Assembly (NCBI GenBank): GCA_963576725.1
Contig: OY755238.1
Span: 27,416,201-27,480,200 of the forward strand
Origin: Azorinus chamasolen
Taxonomy: Eukaryota; Mollusca; Bivalvia; Cardiida; Solecurtidae
Direction of reading: 5' to 3'
DNA: 64,000 nucleotides
In this document: positions 49,335 through 58,339 of the stretch, piece by piece
Layout: each line of letters starts with the position of its first letter
How positions within the stretch are numbered: the stretch's first letter is position 1
Notes under the pieces: generated by a model
Databases searched by the model: none
What the model was told of the DNA's origin: nothing
Seen by the model: the letters and a program-made list of their open reading frames with translations, nothing else
Program-made: the position numbers and the translations under genes

Positions 49335-51130
49335 GTACTGACACAGTAGTGTCATCCATATAGGAGACTGCATTTTCATCCATATTGGACACACTATAGT
49401 CATCCGTGTTGTCATCTATATTGACGCAGTAGTGTCATCTGTAGCGTCATACATATTGGATACAGTAGTGTCATCCGTAGTGTCATCCATATTGGATACA
49501 GTAGTGTCATTCGTAGCGTCATCCATATTGGATACAGTAGTGTCATCCGTAGTGTCATCCATATTGAATACAGTAGTATCATCCGTAGCGTCATACATAT
49601 TGGATACAGTAGTGTCAGCTGTAGTGGCATCCATATTGGATACAGTAGTGTCAGCTATAGTGTCATACATATTGGCCACAGTAGTGTCATATGTAGTGTC
49701 ATCCATATTGGATACAACAGTGTCATCTGTAGTGTCATCCATATTAGATACAGTAGTGTCATATGTAGTGTCATCCGTATTGGATACAGTAGTGTCAGCT
49801 ATAGTGTCATACATACTGGATACAGTAGTGTCAGCTATAGTGTCATCCATATTGGATACAGTAGTGTCAGCTATAGTGTCATCCATATTGGATACAGCAG
49901 TGTCATCTGTAGTGTCATAAATATTGGATACAGTAGTGCCAACTGTAGTGTAATCTGTATTGTCATCCATATTGGATATGATCATCAGTGGCATCTGTAG
50001 TGTCATCCATATTGGATACAGTAGTGTCATCTGTAGTGTCATCCTTAGTGTCATACATATTGATACAGTAGTGTCATCCGTAGTGTCATACATATTGGAT
50101 ACAGTAGTGTCAGCTCAGCTATAGTGTCATACATATTGGATACAGTAGTGTCATCTGTTGTGCCATCCATATTGGATACAGTAGTGTCAGCTATAGTGTC
50201 ATACATATTGGATACAGTAGTGTCAGCTATAGTGTCACCCATATTGGATACAGTAGTGTCAGCTATAGTGTCATCCATATTGGATACAGTAGTGTCATCT
50301 GTATTGTCATTCATATTGGATACAGTAGTGTCATATGTAGTGTCATCCGTATTGGATACAGTAGTGTCAGCTATAGTGTCATACATATTGGATACAGTAG
50401 TGTCAGCTATAGTGTCATCCATATTGGATACAGTAGTGTCAGCTATAGTGTCATCCATATTGGATACAGTAGTGTCATCTGTAGTGTCATCAATATTGGA
50501 TACAGTAGTGCCAACTGTAGTGTCATCCATATTGGATACAGTAGTGTCAGCTATAGTGTCATACATATTGGCCACAGTAGTGTCATCTGTAGTGTCATCC
50601 ATATTGGATACAGTAGTGTCATCCTTAGTGTCATACATATTGGATACAGAAGTTCCAATTGTTGTGTCATCCATATTGGATACAGCAGTGTCAACTGTAG
50701 TGTTATCCATATTGGATACAGTAGTATCATCTATAGTGTCATCCATATTGGATACAACAATATCATCTGTAGTGTCATCCATATTGGATACAACAGTGTC
50801 ATCTGTAGTGATATCCATTTTGGATACAGCAGTGTCATCTGTGGTGTTATCCATATTGGATACAGTAGTGTCATCTGTAGTGTCATCCATATTGGATACA
50901 GTAGTGCCATCTGTAGTGTAATCTGTAGTGTCATCCATATTGGATATGATCATCAGTGGCATCTGTAGTGTCATATGTAGTGTCATCCATATTGGATACC
51001 ACAGAGTCGTATGTAGTGTCATCTGTAGTGTCATTCATATTGGATACAGTAGTGCCATCTGTATTGACACAGATGTGTTATTTGTGTTACCGGCTATATT
51101 GACACAGTAGGGTAACACAAATCGGATGCG
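49335..51130. repeat. 36-bp minisatellite, about 49 copies
   Basis: Unit ATTGGATACAGTAGTGTCAT plus CTGTAGTGTCATCCAT. Variants alternate CTGTAGTGTC with AGCTATAGTGTC. Because 36 is divisible by three, long frames stay open on both strands (up to 327 codons); they are not genes. Confidence 0.96.
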
Positions 51131-51765
51131 GTAGTGTCATCCTACGTGTTGTTAGTATTGACACAGTAGGGTCATCCATATGGGATGCAATAGTGCTATC
51201 AGTAGTGCCATTAGTACTGACACAGTAATGTCATCCACATTGCATACAGTTATTCCATCCATATTGTACAGGGTAGTGTCATCCATATTGGACACGGTAA
51301 TGGCATCAGTAGTGTCATTAGTACTGGCATATTGCATACGGATATTCATATTGGATACGGTAGTGTCATCCATATTGGATACTATAATGTCATCCATATT
51401 ATATACGGTAATGTCATCCACATTGGATACTATAATGTTATCCATATTAGATACGGCACTGTCCTCCATATTGGATACTATAATGTCATCCATAGTGGAT
51501 ACTATAATGTCATCCGTATTAGATACGGTAATGTCAATCATAATGGATACTGTAATGTCATCCATTAGTGGATACTATAATGGCATCCATATTAGATACG
51601 GTAATGTCATCCATATTGGATACTATAATGTCATCCATAGTGGATACTATAATGTCATCCATATTAGATACGGTAATGTCATCCATATTAGATACGGTAA
51701 TGTCATCCATATTGGATACAGTATTGTCATCCATATTGATACAATATTGGACGCTGATATCATTC
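51131..51765. repeat. 24-bp derivative of the same minisatellite
   Basis: Unit ATTGGATACTATAATGTCAT plus CCAT, mixed with ATTAGATACGGTAATGTCAT. It is the 36-bp unit minus the middle 12 bp; the changeover is near 51130-51240. Confidence 0.93.
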
Positions 51766-52014
51766 AGCTTAATATTGCTGTTAAATGCGTAAGATATCCG
51801 TATAAAATAAACAACAAAACAAACCTGTATATAAATAATGTGACACAACCAGTTTCCGCAGCAATCCTTACTAAAATATAGTGAACGGCACATATTTCAT
51901 AATACATGTACATTGCTATTTTAAACAAAACATGCTATTAGATATATTCATGTCACAATTAAGTAGTAACCAGTAACACACTGTTACTTTAGACCGTGTC
52001 AATACAATTACCCC
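51766..52014. other. Unassigned
   Basis: Nothing recognised. Confidence 0.4.
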
Positions 52015-52385
52015 AATTCCTAACAGGGACACATATTCAGTCTTTGCAAACAGAGCAGACCCAGATGAGACAGTTGCTGTTAGTAGCTGTCAGATAAGAT
52101 TCTGGTCTGCCATAATATAGATCAGGGTCCATGCTTATTAAGCTTTTAGTAGAGTCTGAGTTTCGTTCTCAAGCTTTTGATTGGTCAGATTTGAGTTCTC
52201 AAGCTTTTGATTGGTCAGATTTGAGCCAGAGGCTCAAATCTGACCATTCAAAAACTTGAGAACGAACTCAGGCTCAACTAAACGTTTTAAAAGCATGGAC
52301 CCTGATTATACACATTCTATCACGTTCAAAATTCATAGAGAAACAGCTAATAGATAATCGTAGTGAACATTCATGAAGGAATTGT
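52015..52385 (+). mobile_element. MITE-A carrying foldback E
   Basis: CCTAACAGGGACACATATTC; hairpin 52046-52110, tip GTTGCTGTTAGTAGC; E interrupts ATAGATC|CTGATTATAC at the same A position as in 35094-35526. Confidence 0.75.
52127..52300. mobile_element. Foldback element E, copy 4
   Basis: GTCCATGCTTATTAAGC to TTTTAAAAGCATGGAC. The left arm segment GTTCTCAAGCTTTTGATT is duplicated here, whereas copies 1 and 2 duplicate the right arm. ATCAGG and CCTGAT extend the inverted ends by 6 bp. Confidence 0.88.
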
Positions 52386-52417
52386 TCAAGTCAAGTCAAG
52401 TCAAAAAAACATATTGT

Positions 52418-52670
52418 TTAACCCATTTCCTTCATTTTGACGCCTTTTGGTGCCTCTGTTAAAGACACTTTTAGAAACCATTGTGATAAATAGAACATTT
52501 TCTCAATAGGAGCAAATGCTATATTCATCACAGTGGTTTCAAAACTACAGTTCTAATGTTTGCCTTTTTCTAGTAAATGATCTTTTACACTAGATATATT
52601 CCAGAGACTGATTCTAAAAATAGCCTATGCGGTTATTCATCTAAAAATAGCCAATGAGGGAATGGGTTAA
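52418..52670 (+). mobile_element. MITE-B, diverged, with duplicated end
   Basis: TTAACCCATTTCCTTCATT to GAGGGAATGGGTTAA, 253 bp. Hairpin near 52476-52543 has several changes. CTAAAAATAGCC occurs twice near the right end. Confidence 0.85.
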
Positions 52671-52742
52671 CAAAGTGTTTAGCTCTTTTCATTTTGTAAA
52701 AGAAATATGTCCGCTCAAACTTGGATATTGACAATGTTTATA

Positions 52743-52954
52743 CAGTAAAATCCCTCTAATGCGACCACCTAAAAGAGGTATAATTCTGGGTGGTATAGGC
52801 AGGTGGTAGCTAAATGCATGACAAAAGTAATGCAGAGAGCTCATAGAGGAGCTTTCTGCATTACTTTTGTCATGTATTAAGCAACCACATGCTTATAAAG
52901 ACAGCCATGTTTATTCAATCAGTGGTCGCATTAGGGGGGGGGGGGTCTATACTG
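52743..52954. mobile_element. MITE-D1 with a G12 tract
   Basis: CAGTAAAATCCCTCTAATGC to TCTATACTG; G12 at 52934-52945 replaces the AGGGG of the right end. Tip GCTCATAGAGGAGC. Confidence 0.9.
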
Positions 52955-52984
52955 TACTTTCTTTTGATTCGTTTAAGCTTTTGA

Positions 52985-53052
52985 GACACTACTGAGCGTG
53001 TGTCAACCAGTATGATGAGGCGCCGATTAACTCATCTCGATTCAAGCTGTTT
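52985..53052. mobile_element. MITE-C2 hairpin remnant
   Basis: GAGCGTGTGTCAACCAG ... GATGAGGCGCCGATTAACTC ... CGATTCAAGCTGTTTC. Confidence 0.5.
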
Positions 53053-53235
53053 CAAAATGATGACAAGGTCACGTTTCGGAAGATAACAATTATATCAAAC
53101 AAATGTGTGTGTTGTCATAGGAAAATCAATCTGAGTATCGTATATCTAAGATTTTTAACAAAGGTAACGATGAAGACTAAACTTAATTACACAGGCATGA
53201 TTCAGAAAACTGGCAAATCTGACACTAGGGGCCAC
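53053..53235. other. Unassigned
   Basis: Nothing recognised. Confidence 0.35.
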
Positions 53236-53445
53236 TAGCCCTTGTCCCGCTGTCAAAAACTTAATGACCGTTCAAAGGATATGGCGCATTTTTTTTTCTT
53301 CAGAATCTAGGAAGCGTTTGAGAAAATATTGACCGAGTGTCAAACAGCTTGGACCCTGAGGAGACGTCGAGTTATTCGGCGTCTCATCTGGGTCCAAATT
53401 GTTGGCAAATGTGAGTTATTTCGCGGATAGCGGGATTAGAGTTAA
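53236..53445 (+). mobile_element. MITE-C2 reference copy
   Basis: TAGCCCTTGTCCCGCTG to GGATAGCGGGATTAGAGTTAA. Hairpin about 53340-53405: AACAGCTTGGACCCTGAGG ... CTCATCTGGGTCC, tip GTCGAGTTATTCGGC. The T/A mismatch is present. Confidence 0.82.
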
Positions 53446-53632
53446 ACTTTCCCTTGAGCTATTGAAAGTAATTCACAAATAACTGTTGGGAGAATATGAT
53501 ACCTGAGATTAGGGTTTCAATTAAGGATTTTATTTCGAATTTTAATTCGTAAAGCAAATTAAAAAACATTTTCTGCAAGCTATGACACATAGGCCTGCCT
53601 ATATGATAAACTTCATAAACATTTAATAGCCT

Positions 53633-53858
53633 ATAACCCTTCGTTTGCTGAATTTTGAAATACATTTCTCCTTCTTTACCTATGCCCTGTTGTATAATTA
53701 CATATATCTTCACTGTGTACACGTATTTCGCTGTGCAATCACTGCTGTAAAGTGCACTGGTTGCACAATCAACTTGTAAATAGTGCAGACCCTGATGAGA
53801 CAGCTCCTGCAGGAGCTGTCTCATCTGGGTCTTCACTATTTACAGGTAGGTATATTGA
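53633..53858 (-). mobile_element. MITE-G fused to MITE-C2
   Basis: TAACCCTTCGTTTGCTG; hairpin 53776-53843 (tip GCTCCTGCAGGAGC); stops at GTAGGTATATTGAC, losing about 20 bp of its right end, where C2 starts. Confidence 0.88.
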
Positions 53859-54021
53859 CCCTATCCGCGACATGACTCGCATTTGCAAACAGTTTGGATC
53901 CTGATGAGACGACGAGTAACTCGGCGTCTCATCAGGATCCAAGTTGTTTGACACTCGATCAGTAGTTTCTCAAAAGCTTCATGGAATTAGAAGTAGTCAA
54001 TATTGAACCAGATCAAAACTT
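53859..54021 (-). mobile_element. MITE-C2 with a perfect hairpin core
   Basis: CCCTATCCGCGACATGACTC; hairpin about 53889-53946 with GGATCCTGATGAGACG on one side and CGTCTCATCAGGATCC on the other, so the mismatch has been lost here. The subterminal spacer TAGTTTCTCAAAAGCTTC leads into a minisatellite. Confidence 0.85.
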
Positions 54022-54376
54022 GAGCAGACATTTTGTTTACACATATAACGATTAACGACTGGTAAAGCAGACATTTTGTTGTTCACATATAACGGTTAAC
54101 GACTGGTAAAGCAGATATTTTGTTTTCACATATAACAGTTAACGACTGGTAAAGCAGACATTTTGTTTTCACATATTACGGCTAACGACTGGAAAAGCAG
54201 ACATGTTGTTTTCATATATAACGGTTAACGACTGGTAAAGCAGACATTTTGTTTTTCACATATAACGGTTAACCACTGGTAAAGCAGACATTTTGTTTTT
54301 CACATATAACAGTTAACGACTGGTAAGGCAGATATTTTGTTTTCACAGACAACGGTTAACGACTGGTAAAGCAGCG
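54022..54376. repeat. 43-bp minisatellite from the MITE-C2 spacer
   Basis: Unit GCAGACATTTTGTTTTCACA plus TATAACGGTTAACGACTGGTAAA, eight copies. GAGCAGACATTTTGTTT is the C2 spacer immediately next to it. Confidence 0.93.
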
Positions 54377-54429
54377 TTTCATCAGAACCCATGTTATCTG
54401 GAACTCAAGTTTATTTCAAATAAAATAGT

Positions 54430-54455
54430 CCCAACCCCAACCCCGTTCACCCCAG
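54430..54455 (-). other. G-quadruplex-type tract on the minus strand
   Basis: Plus strand CCCAACCCCAACCCCGTTCA then CCCC; four C runs with short loops. Confidence 0.6.
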
Positions 54456-54649
54456 CCGCGATCCGCCCGTCATGTGCTGAAGAAGACCATATGTCCCAGA
54501 CTGAAGGTGCCCAATTAAAGCTTTGATCGGAAACACTAACCACCCAGGTGTACGAAACATACAAACCTCATTCGTATGTCTTACTTAATACGTTCCATCA
54601 CATATATATTGATATTAAAGGAAATACAGATTCCCACCATTCTATTACT
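54456..54649. other. Unassigned
   Basis: Nothing recognised. Confidence 0.35.
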
Positions 54650-54835
54650 CTTCCTCTGCCATTTTCGCACCTGTGATTTCATATGCAAACAATTTGGATC
54701 CACATGAGACGCCGATTATTTCGAATTTTCATAAAGATCCAATATATTTGTTTCTGCGATAATCGGAGAGAAAATCAAACAAATAAACTTGTAGCAGACG
54801 ACACATTTTGTTAATGGCAATATTTGGTATTGAAT
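54650..54835 (-). mobile_element. MITE-C, diverged hairpin
   Basis: ATGCAAACAATTTGGATCC ... AAAGATCCAATATATTTG; right spacer TGTAGCAGACGACACATTTTG and GGCAATATTTGG as in the copy at 56213. Confidence 0.65.
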
Positions 54836-55345
54836 TCGACTTTCTGACAGTCGTTTTAACAAAGTCCCTTTATAAGTTGTCAAAATCTATTTATTCTCAG
54901 CTGCATCTTCATACAATTGGCAGATGTTGCTCTCTATTGTATATGAGCTATAAAGGCAATCATCAAACACACTATATATTTATTAATATACGATAATCTC
55001 TTATTGGGTTTTCAGTCTTTACCCTATTCACTGCCAACTATGCTTACATGCATGTGAGCATTTTGTGTTGAGGTAAGGAAAACTATACGGATATGGTGAC
55101 TCTTAATCGCTCGACTGACCACTCTGGCTAGCGCTGTCTCATAAAAGTCATGTATAGTTTTATTGTATCAGCTGTCTATGTAATTATGTTGTATAAGCTG
55201 TTTACAAGCTATGAACTGTCTTATCTGGGTCTACACTGATTGCAAAATTCCTTGATCGTAGTGCTATTGTAAAATGAATTCATGATGCCAGTATGTCTAC
55301 CATGCGTATGCATGCACTAACTGGTAAATGAAACCAAGTGTAATA
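54836..55345. other. Mostly unassigned; one A-hairpin arm
   Basis: GAACTGTCTTATCTGGGTC at about 55206-55224 is the only recognisable scrap. Confidence 0.4.
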
Positions 55346-55349
55346 GTGA

Positions 55350-55534
55350 CTAACATATATCTTCACTGTGTGCAAGTATTTCGCTGTGCAATTACTGCTG
55401 TGGAGTGCATTGGTTGCACAATCAATTTGTAAAAAGTACAGACCCTGATGAGACAGCTCCTGCAGGAGCCGTCTCATCTGGGTCTTCACTATTTACAGGT
55501 AGGTTTATTGACGTTAATAGCAAGCGAAGGGTCA
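55350..55534 (-). mobile_element. MITE-G, left third missing
   Basis: Starts within the spacer (TAACATATATCTTCACTGTG); hairpin 55430-55497, tip GCTCCTGCAGGAGC; ends AGCAAGCGAAGGGTCAA. Confidence 0.85.
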
Positions 55535-55639
55535 AGAATGTTAAATTAGCTATCCTGTTCTGGTGGCATATTAACTCACGAATTGTTAATAAGCTATGTT
55601 GTTTTGACGGCATATTAACTCAGGATTTTGTTACAGTAA

Positions 55640-55745
55640 GTTTAGAATCAGATCTTTATCATTCCATTAGCAAACGGAGCAAACCTTGGTCAGACAGTTC
55701 CTGCGGGAGTTGTCTGATCTAGGTCTGCTCCGTTTGCAAAGGTAA
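55640..55745 (-). mobile_element. MITE-A hairpin and inner spacers
   Basis: ATTAGCAAACGGAGCAAACC ... GGTCTGCTCCGTTTGC at 55672-55738, tip GTTCCTGCGGGAG; ends not preserved. Confidence 0.7.
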
Positions 55746-56212
55746 CAACATGTGCCTAAAACATGTAAAGGATTAGGAGCAGATTTAAATGTATTTGATA
55801 CATTAAATCTGATTGTGTTGACTGTCGCCGTATAGAATCATGCAGCTCAATACAAAGTTAGATTGCCTGAATGCTTACATTGCTACATTCCTCTTATTGT
55901 TGCTGTAATTCTGAAGAATGTCAAAGCTAATCAGTATGAAAATTTCCCAGTAAGACGCTTTGGCACCTGGTAAAAGGTGTTCTGGAGAAATGAACGCTAC
56001 AGGTGTTTGTGTGTCTGAAAGACGATTCCAAAATCTGCCTCCGGGAATAATTGGTTCCAGGCAGAAGTAGTAATTTAAACACTGGTTCTAGAAGAATGCA
56101 AATGAAATCCGGCATCAAGCATGCAATAACTTCTGGTATAAGCAATCTGTGTCATTGTATCATTTACAACAATCGCCCTATGGAATGGAAACTAACGAGC
56201 ATACTTTTTTTA
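55746..56212. other. Unassigned, small ATTTAAATGTA palindrome
   Basis: CAGATTTAAATGTA...TACATTAAATCTG at 55780-55812 is a short inverted pair. Nothing else recognised. Confidence 0.4.
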
Positions 56213-56426
56213 TTAACCTTTTCGCTGCAAATGTCGCACCGGCGATTGCTTATGCAAACAGTTTGGATCCAGATTAGACGCCGAGAAACTCGGCGTCTCA
56301 TCAGGATGCAAACTGTTTGTTACTGTACTAACGTTTTTGAAACAAGAAAGGGAGAAAATTAAACAACCGAAAATTGTAGCAGACGACACATTTTGCAGAC
56401 GACAATATTTGACAGCGAATGGATTA
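56213..56426 (-). mobile_element. MITE-C, TTAA to TTAA
   Basis: TTAACCTTTTCGCTGC to GACAGCGAATGGATTAA, 214 bp; hairpin 56255-56319, tip GACGCCGAGAAACTCGGCGTC; fixed mismatch present (CCAGATTAG against CTCATCAGG). Confidence 0.9.
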
Positions 56427-56645
56427 AGCCTTTACATGATTAAGGCGTATTATGACGTCTTTACAAATAGAGTAGACCCAGATCAGGCGGCTCATGTATG
56501 AACCATCTGATCAATGTTTACTCTGTTTGTTTATGAAATAGTAAAGATGATTCAACAGTGTCTGTCACGGACAACATTGCATAGTTTATGATATCATTAG
56601 AAAAACAAATGCAGCACCTAATTAATATTCATGCATATAAGGATC
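56423..56645 (+). mobile_element. MITE-A sharing TTAA with MITE-C
   Basis: TTAAGCCTTTACATGATTAAG; hairpin 56463-56530, tip GGCTCATGTATGAACC; spacer and AATTAATATTCATGCAT; right end replaced by another A arm (GGAGCCGTGTGGTTACGG). Confidence 0.7.
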
Positions 56646-56709
56646 CCTAAAGGAGCCGTGTGGTTACGGTCTGCACTGCTTGTCATCCACAATTCTCTAG
56701 AAAAGTTAA

Positions 56710-57137
56710 AGCTGTCTATAGTTCGATTTCGAGTGCTGCCCCGTGACTGCACTTTTCTACTTATAGAAGTTGCAAGCATTCTAATTCATGGGTAAGTGGA
56801 CAATAGTTGTCACAAGAAGCTAGTAGTTATCGTGCAGTATTAGTATAAACAGTAAAACCTCTATATAACGGCCACCAATTTACATCAAGTATTTTGTGTT
56901 AATGGCAGGTGGCTGCTTAAAACAAGGTGAAAGTAAAACAGAACGCTCCTGCCCTAAATACCAACTAATTAACACATTTTAGTGGCCGCTATGGAGAGGT
57001 TTTACTGTATATGCTTATTACTTGTCTGTATCACCACAGGTAATTCCGGAACAAATACATGCTTTGTGACGCGTTTATCTCTACGAGTGGTCTCGTCCTA
57101 AAGGTCACAGTTCACGGGTCAAAATCGAACTATAGCT
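56710..57137. mobile_element. Inverted-end element P containing MITE-D3
   Basis: AGCTGTCTATAGTTCGATTT then CCCCGTGACTG at the left pairs with CACGGGTC...AAATCGAACTATAGCTGG at the right. MITE-D3 occupies 56850-57007 of its interior. Confidence 0.65.
56850..57007. mobile_element. MITE-D3 with half its hairpin lost
   Basis: CAGTAAAACCTCTATATAAC to GGAGAGGTTTTACTG, 158 bp. The left arm reaches GAACGCTCCTG, then jumps to CCCTAAATACCAACTAATT in the right spacer, so the return arm is deleted. Confidence 0.88.
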
Positions 57138-57179
57138 GGATGAGCTATATCGTTAAGCACCGACTGATAACTACATTTC

Positions 57180-57310
57180 AACCCTTTACACCATAAATAC
57201 GCCTTAAATATGACCGTGTAGGATACATCTGATCAGGGTCTGCTCTGTTTTGGTTTTTTATACAATTTACCGTTAAATTGTATAAAAAAACAACAACAGA
57301 GCAGATAATA
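57180..57310 (+). mobile_element. MITE-A start leading into an unusual hairpin
   Basis: ACCCTTTACACCATAAATAC and GATCAGGGTCTGCTCTGTTT are A. The arm then folds on itself at 57240-57305: TTTTTTATACAATTTA pairs with TAAATTGTATAAAAAA and CTGCTCTGTT with AACAGAGCAG. Confidence 0.7.
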
Positions 57311-57400
57311 GAAATAGAGTTTGAGACAAAAAGTAAAGTCCCTGATTTGGGACTGCGCTATTTGTCGTGGTGCATTTTTGCGACATTTGCGGTGAAAGGC

Positions 57401-57654
57401 TTAACCCTCTACTCCATAAATACGTTTTTTCTAGCCATTGGAACAGAGAAAACCTAGATCAGACGACTCCTGTATCCTGTATGAGCCGTCTGATCAAGGA
57501 CGGCTCTATTTCCTTATGGACTAATATAGATATGATTCTACAGTTTCTGTCTAGCCCAAAATTCCCTGTGTTCATGTGTCATAATAAAATTAATCTAATT
57601 AATATTGATGGTGCCGTTATTTCTAACATGAATATTCACGCAGTAAAGATTTAA
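57401..57654 (+). mobile_element. MITE-A, TTAA to TTAA
   Basis: TTAACCCTCTACTCCATA to GCAGTAAAGATTTAA, 254 bp. Tip contains a doubled CCTGTAT. All A spacer motifs are in order. Confidence 0.88.
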
Positions 57655-58065
57655 GATAGTTTTACGCTCCCGTTGATGAATCGAGCATATTACACTATTC
57701 CAAAGCGTTCTCATGTCTACCCATATACCACGTGAACATGAGCGGGTTCGCTGACATTTACCAGACTCTAACCCTGACCAGCTGCCCTACGCCTTCACGG
57801 AGGAATGGCGTGACTCTGTGTGGGATTTTTCGCGTTTTAGCAGCAGTCTTCTAATTGCATGGGTCTGTTTGTATAGGCGAGTAATTACGTTCTACACGGT
57901 TTGATAATTGTTATGGTCAGTATACCACTCATCCCAGTGCTGGCTGGCAGGCTTGTTAGAGAAGTGTTGGCAAACGTGAAACATCGAACCAGCTAACAAC
58001 TGGTTGGTAATGTTAAATATTTCATTCCTTTACTGAGAAATAAATCAAAATTTCCAAAAACAATT
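57655..58065. other. Unassigned
   Basis: About 400 bp, no recognised element. Confidence 0.45.
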
Positions 58066-58308
58066 AAAAGAGTCCCATATAAATCTTTTTTACGCCTTTA
58101 CAAACAGAGTAGACCTAGATCAGACGGTTCTATAGGAGTCGTCTGATATGGGTATACTCTCTTTGCTTATGGAAACACTTTCTGACACTATAATTTTTAC
58201 CAATACCAAAACATCCCACGTATACGTACGCTATCATAAGATACCAATTAATAAATATCCATGATGTCAATATTTCTTACATGAATATTCAATAGGGAAA
58301 GGGTTACA
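58066..58308 (+). mobile_element. MITE-A adjoining the 18-bp minisatellite
   Basis: GAGTCCCATATAAATC; hairpin 58099-58165, tip GGTTCTATAGGAGTC; end CAATAGGGAAAGGGTTAC. Confidence 0.82.
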
Positions 58309-58339
58309 TTTTAGACAGTAACGTGTGCATTTTAGTGGT

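Noticed and set aside
49416..51034. Long frames on both strands (up to 327 codons) with 12-residue periodicity
   Set aside because: The 36-bp unit is a multiple of three without stops in those frames, so openness is automatic. Both strands being open is a sign of a repeat, not a gene.
53769..53954. Peptides with DPDETPS or DPDETAP recurring through the window
   Set aside because: They come from GATCCTGATGAGACG in C and G hairpins; non-coding.
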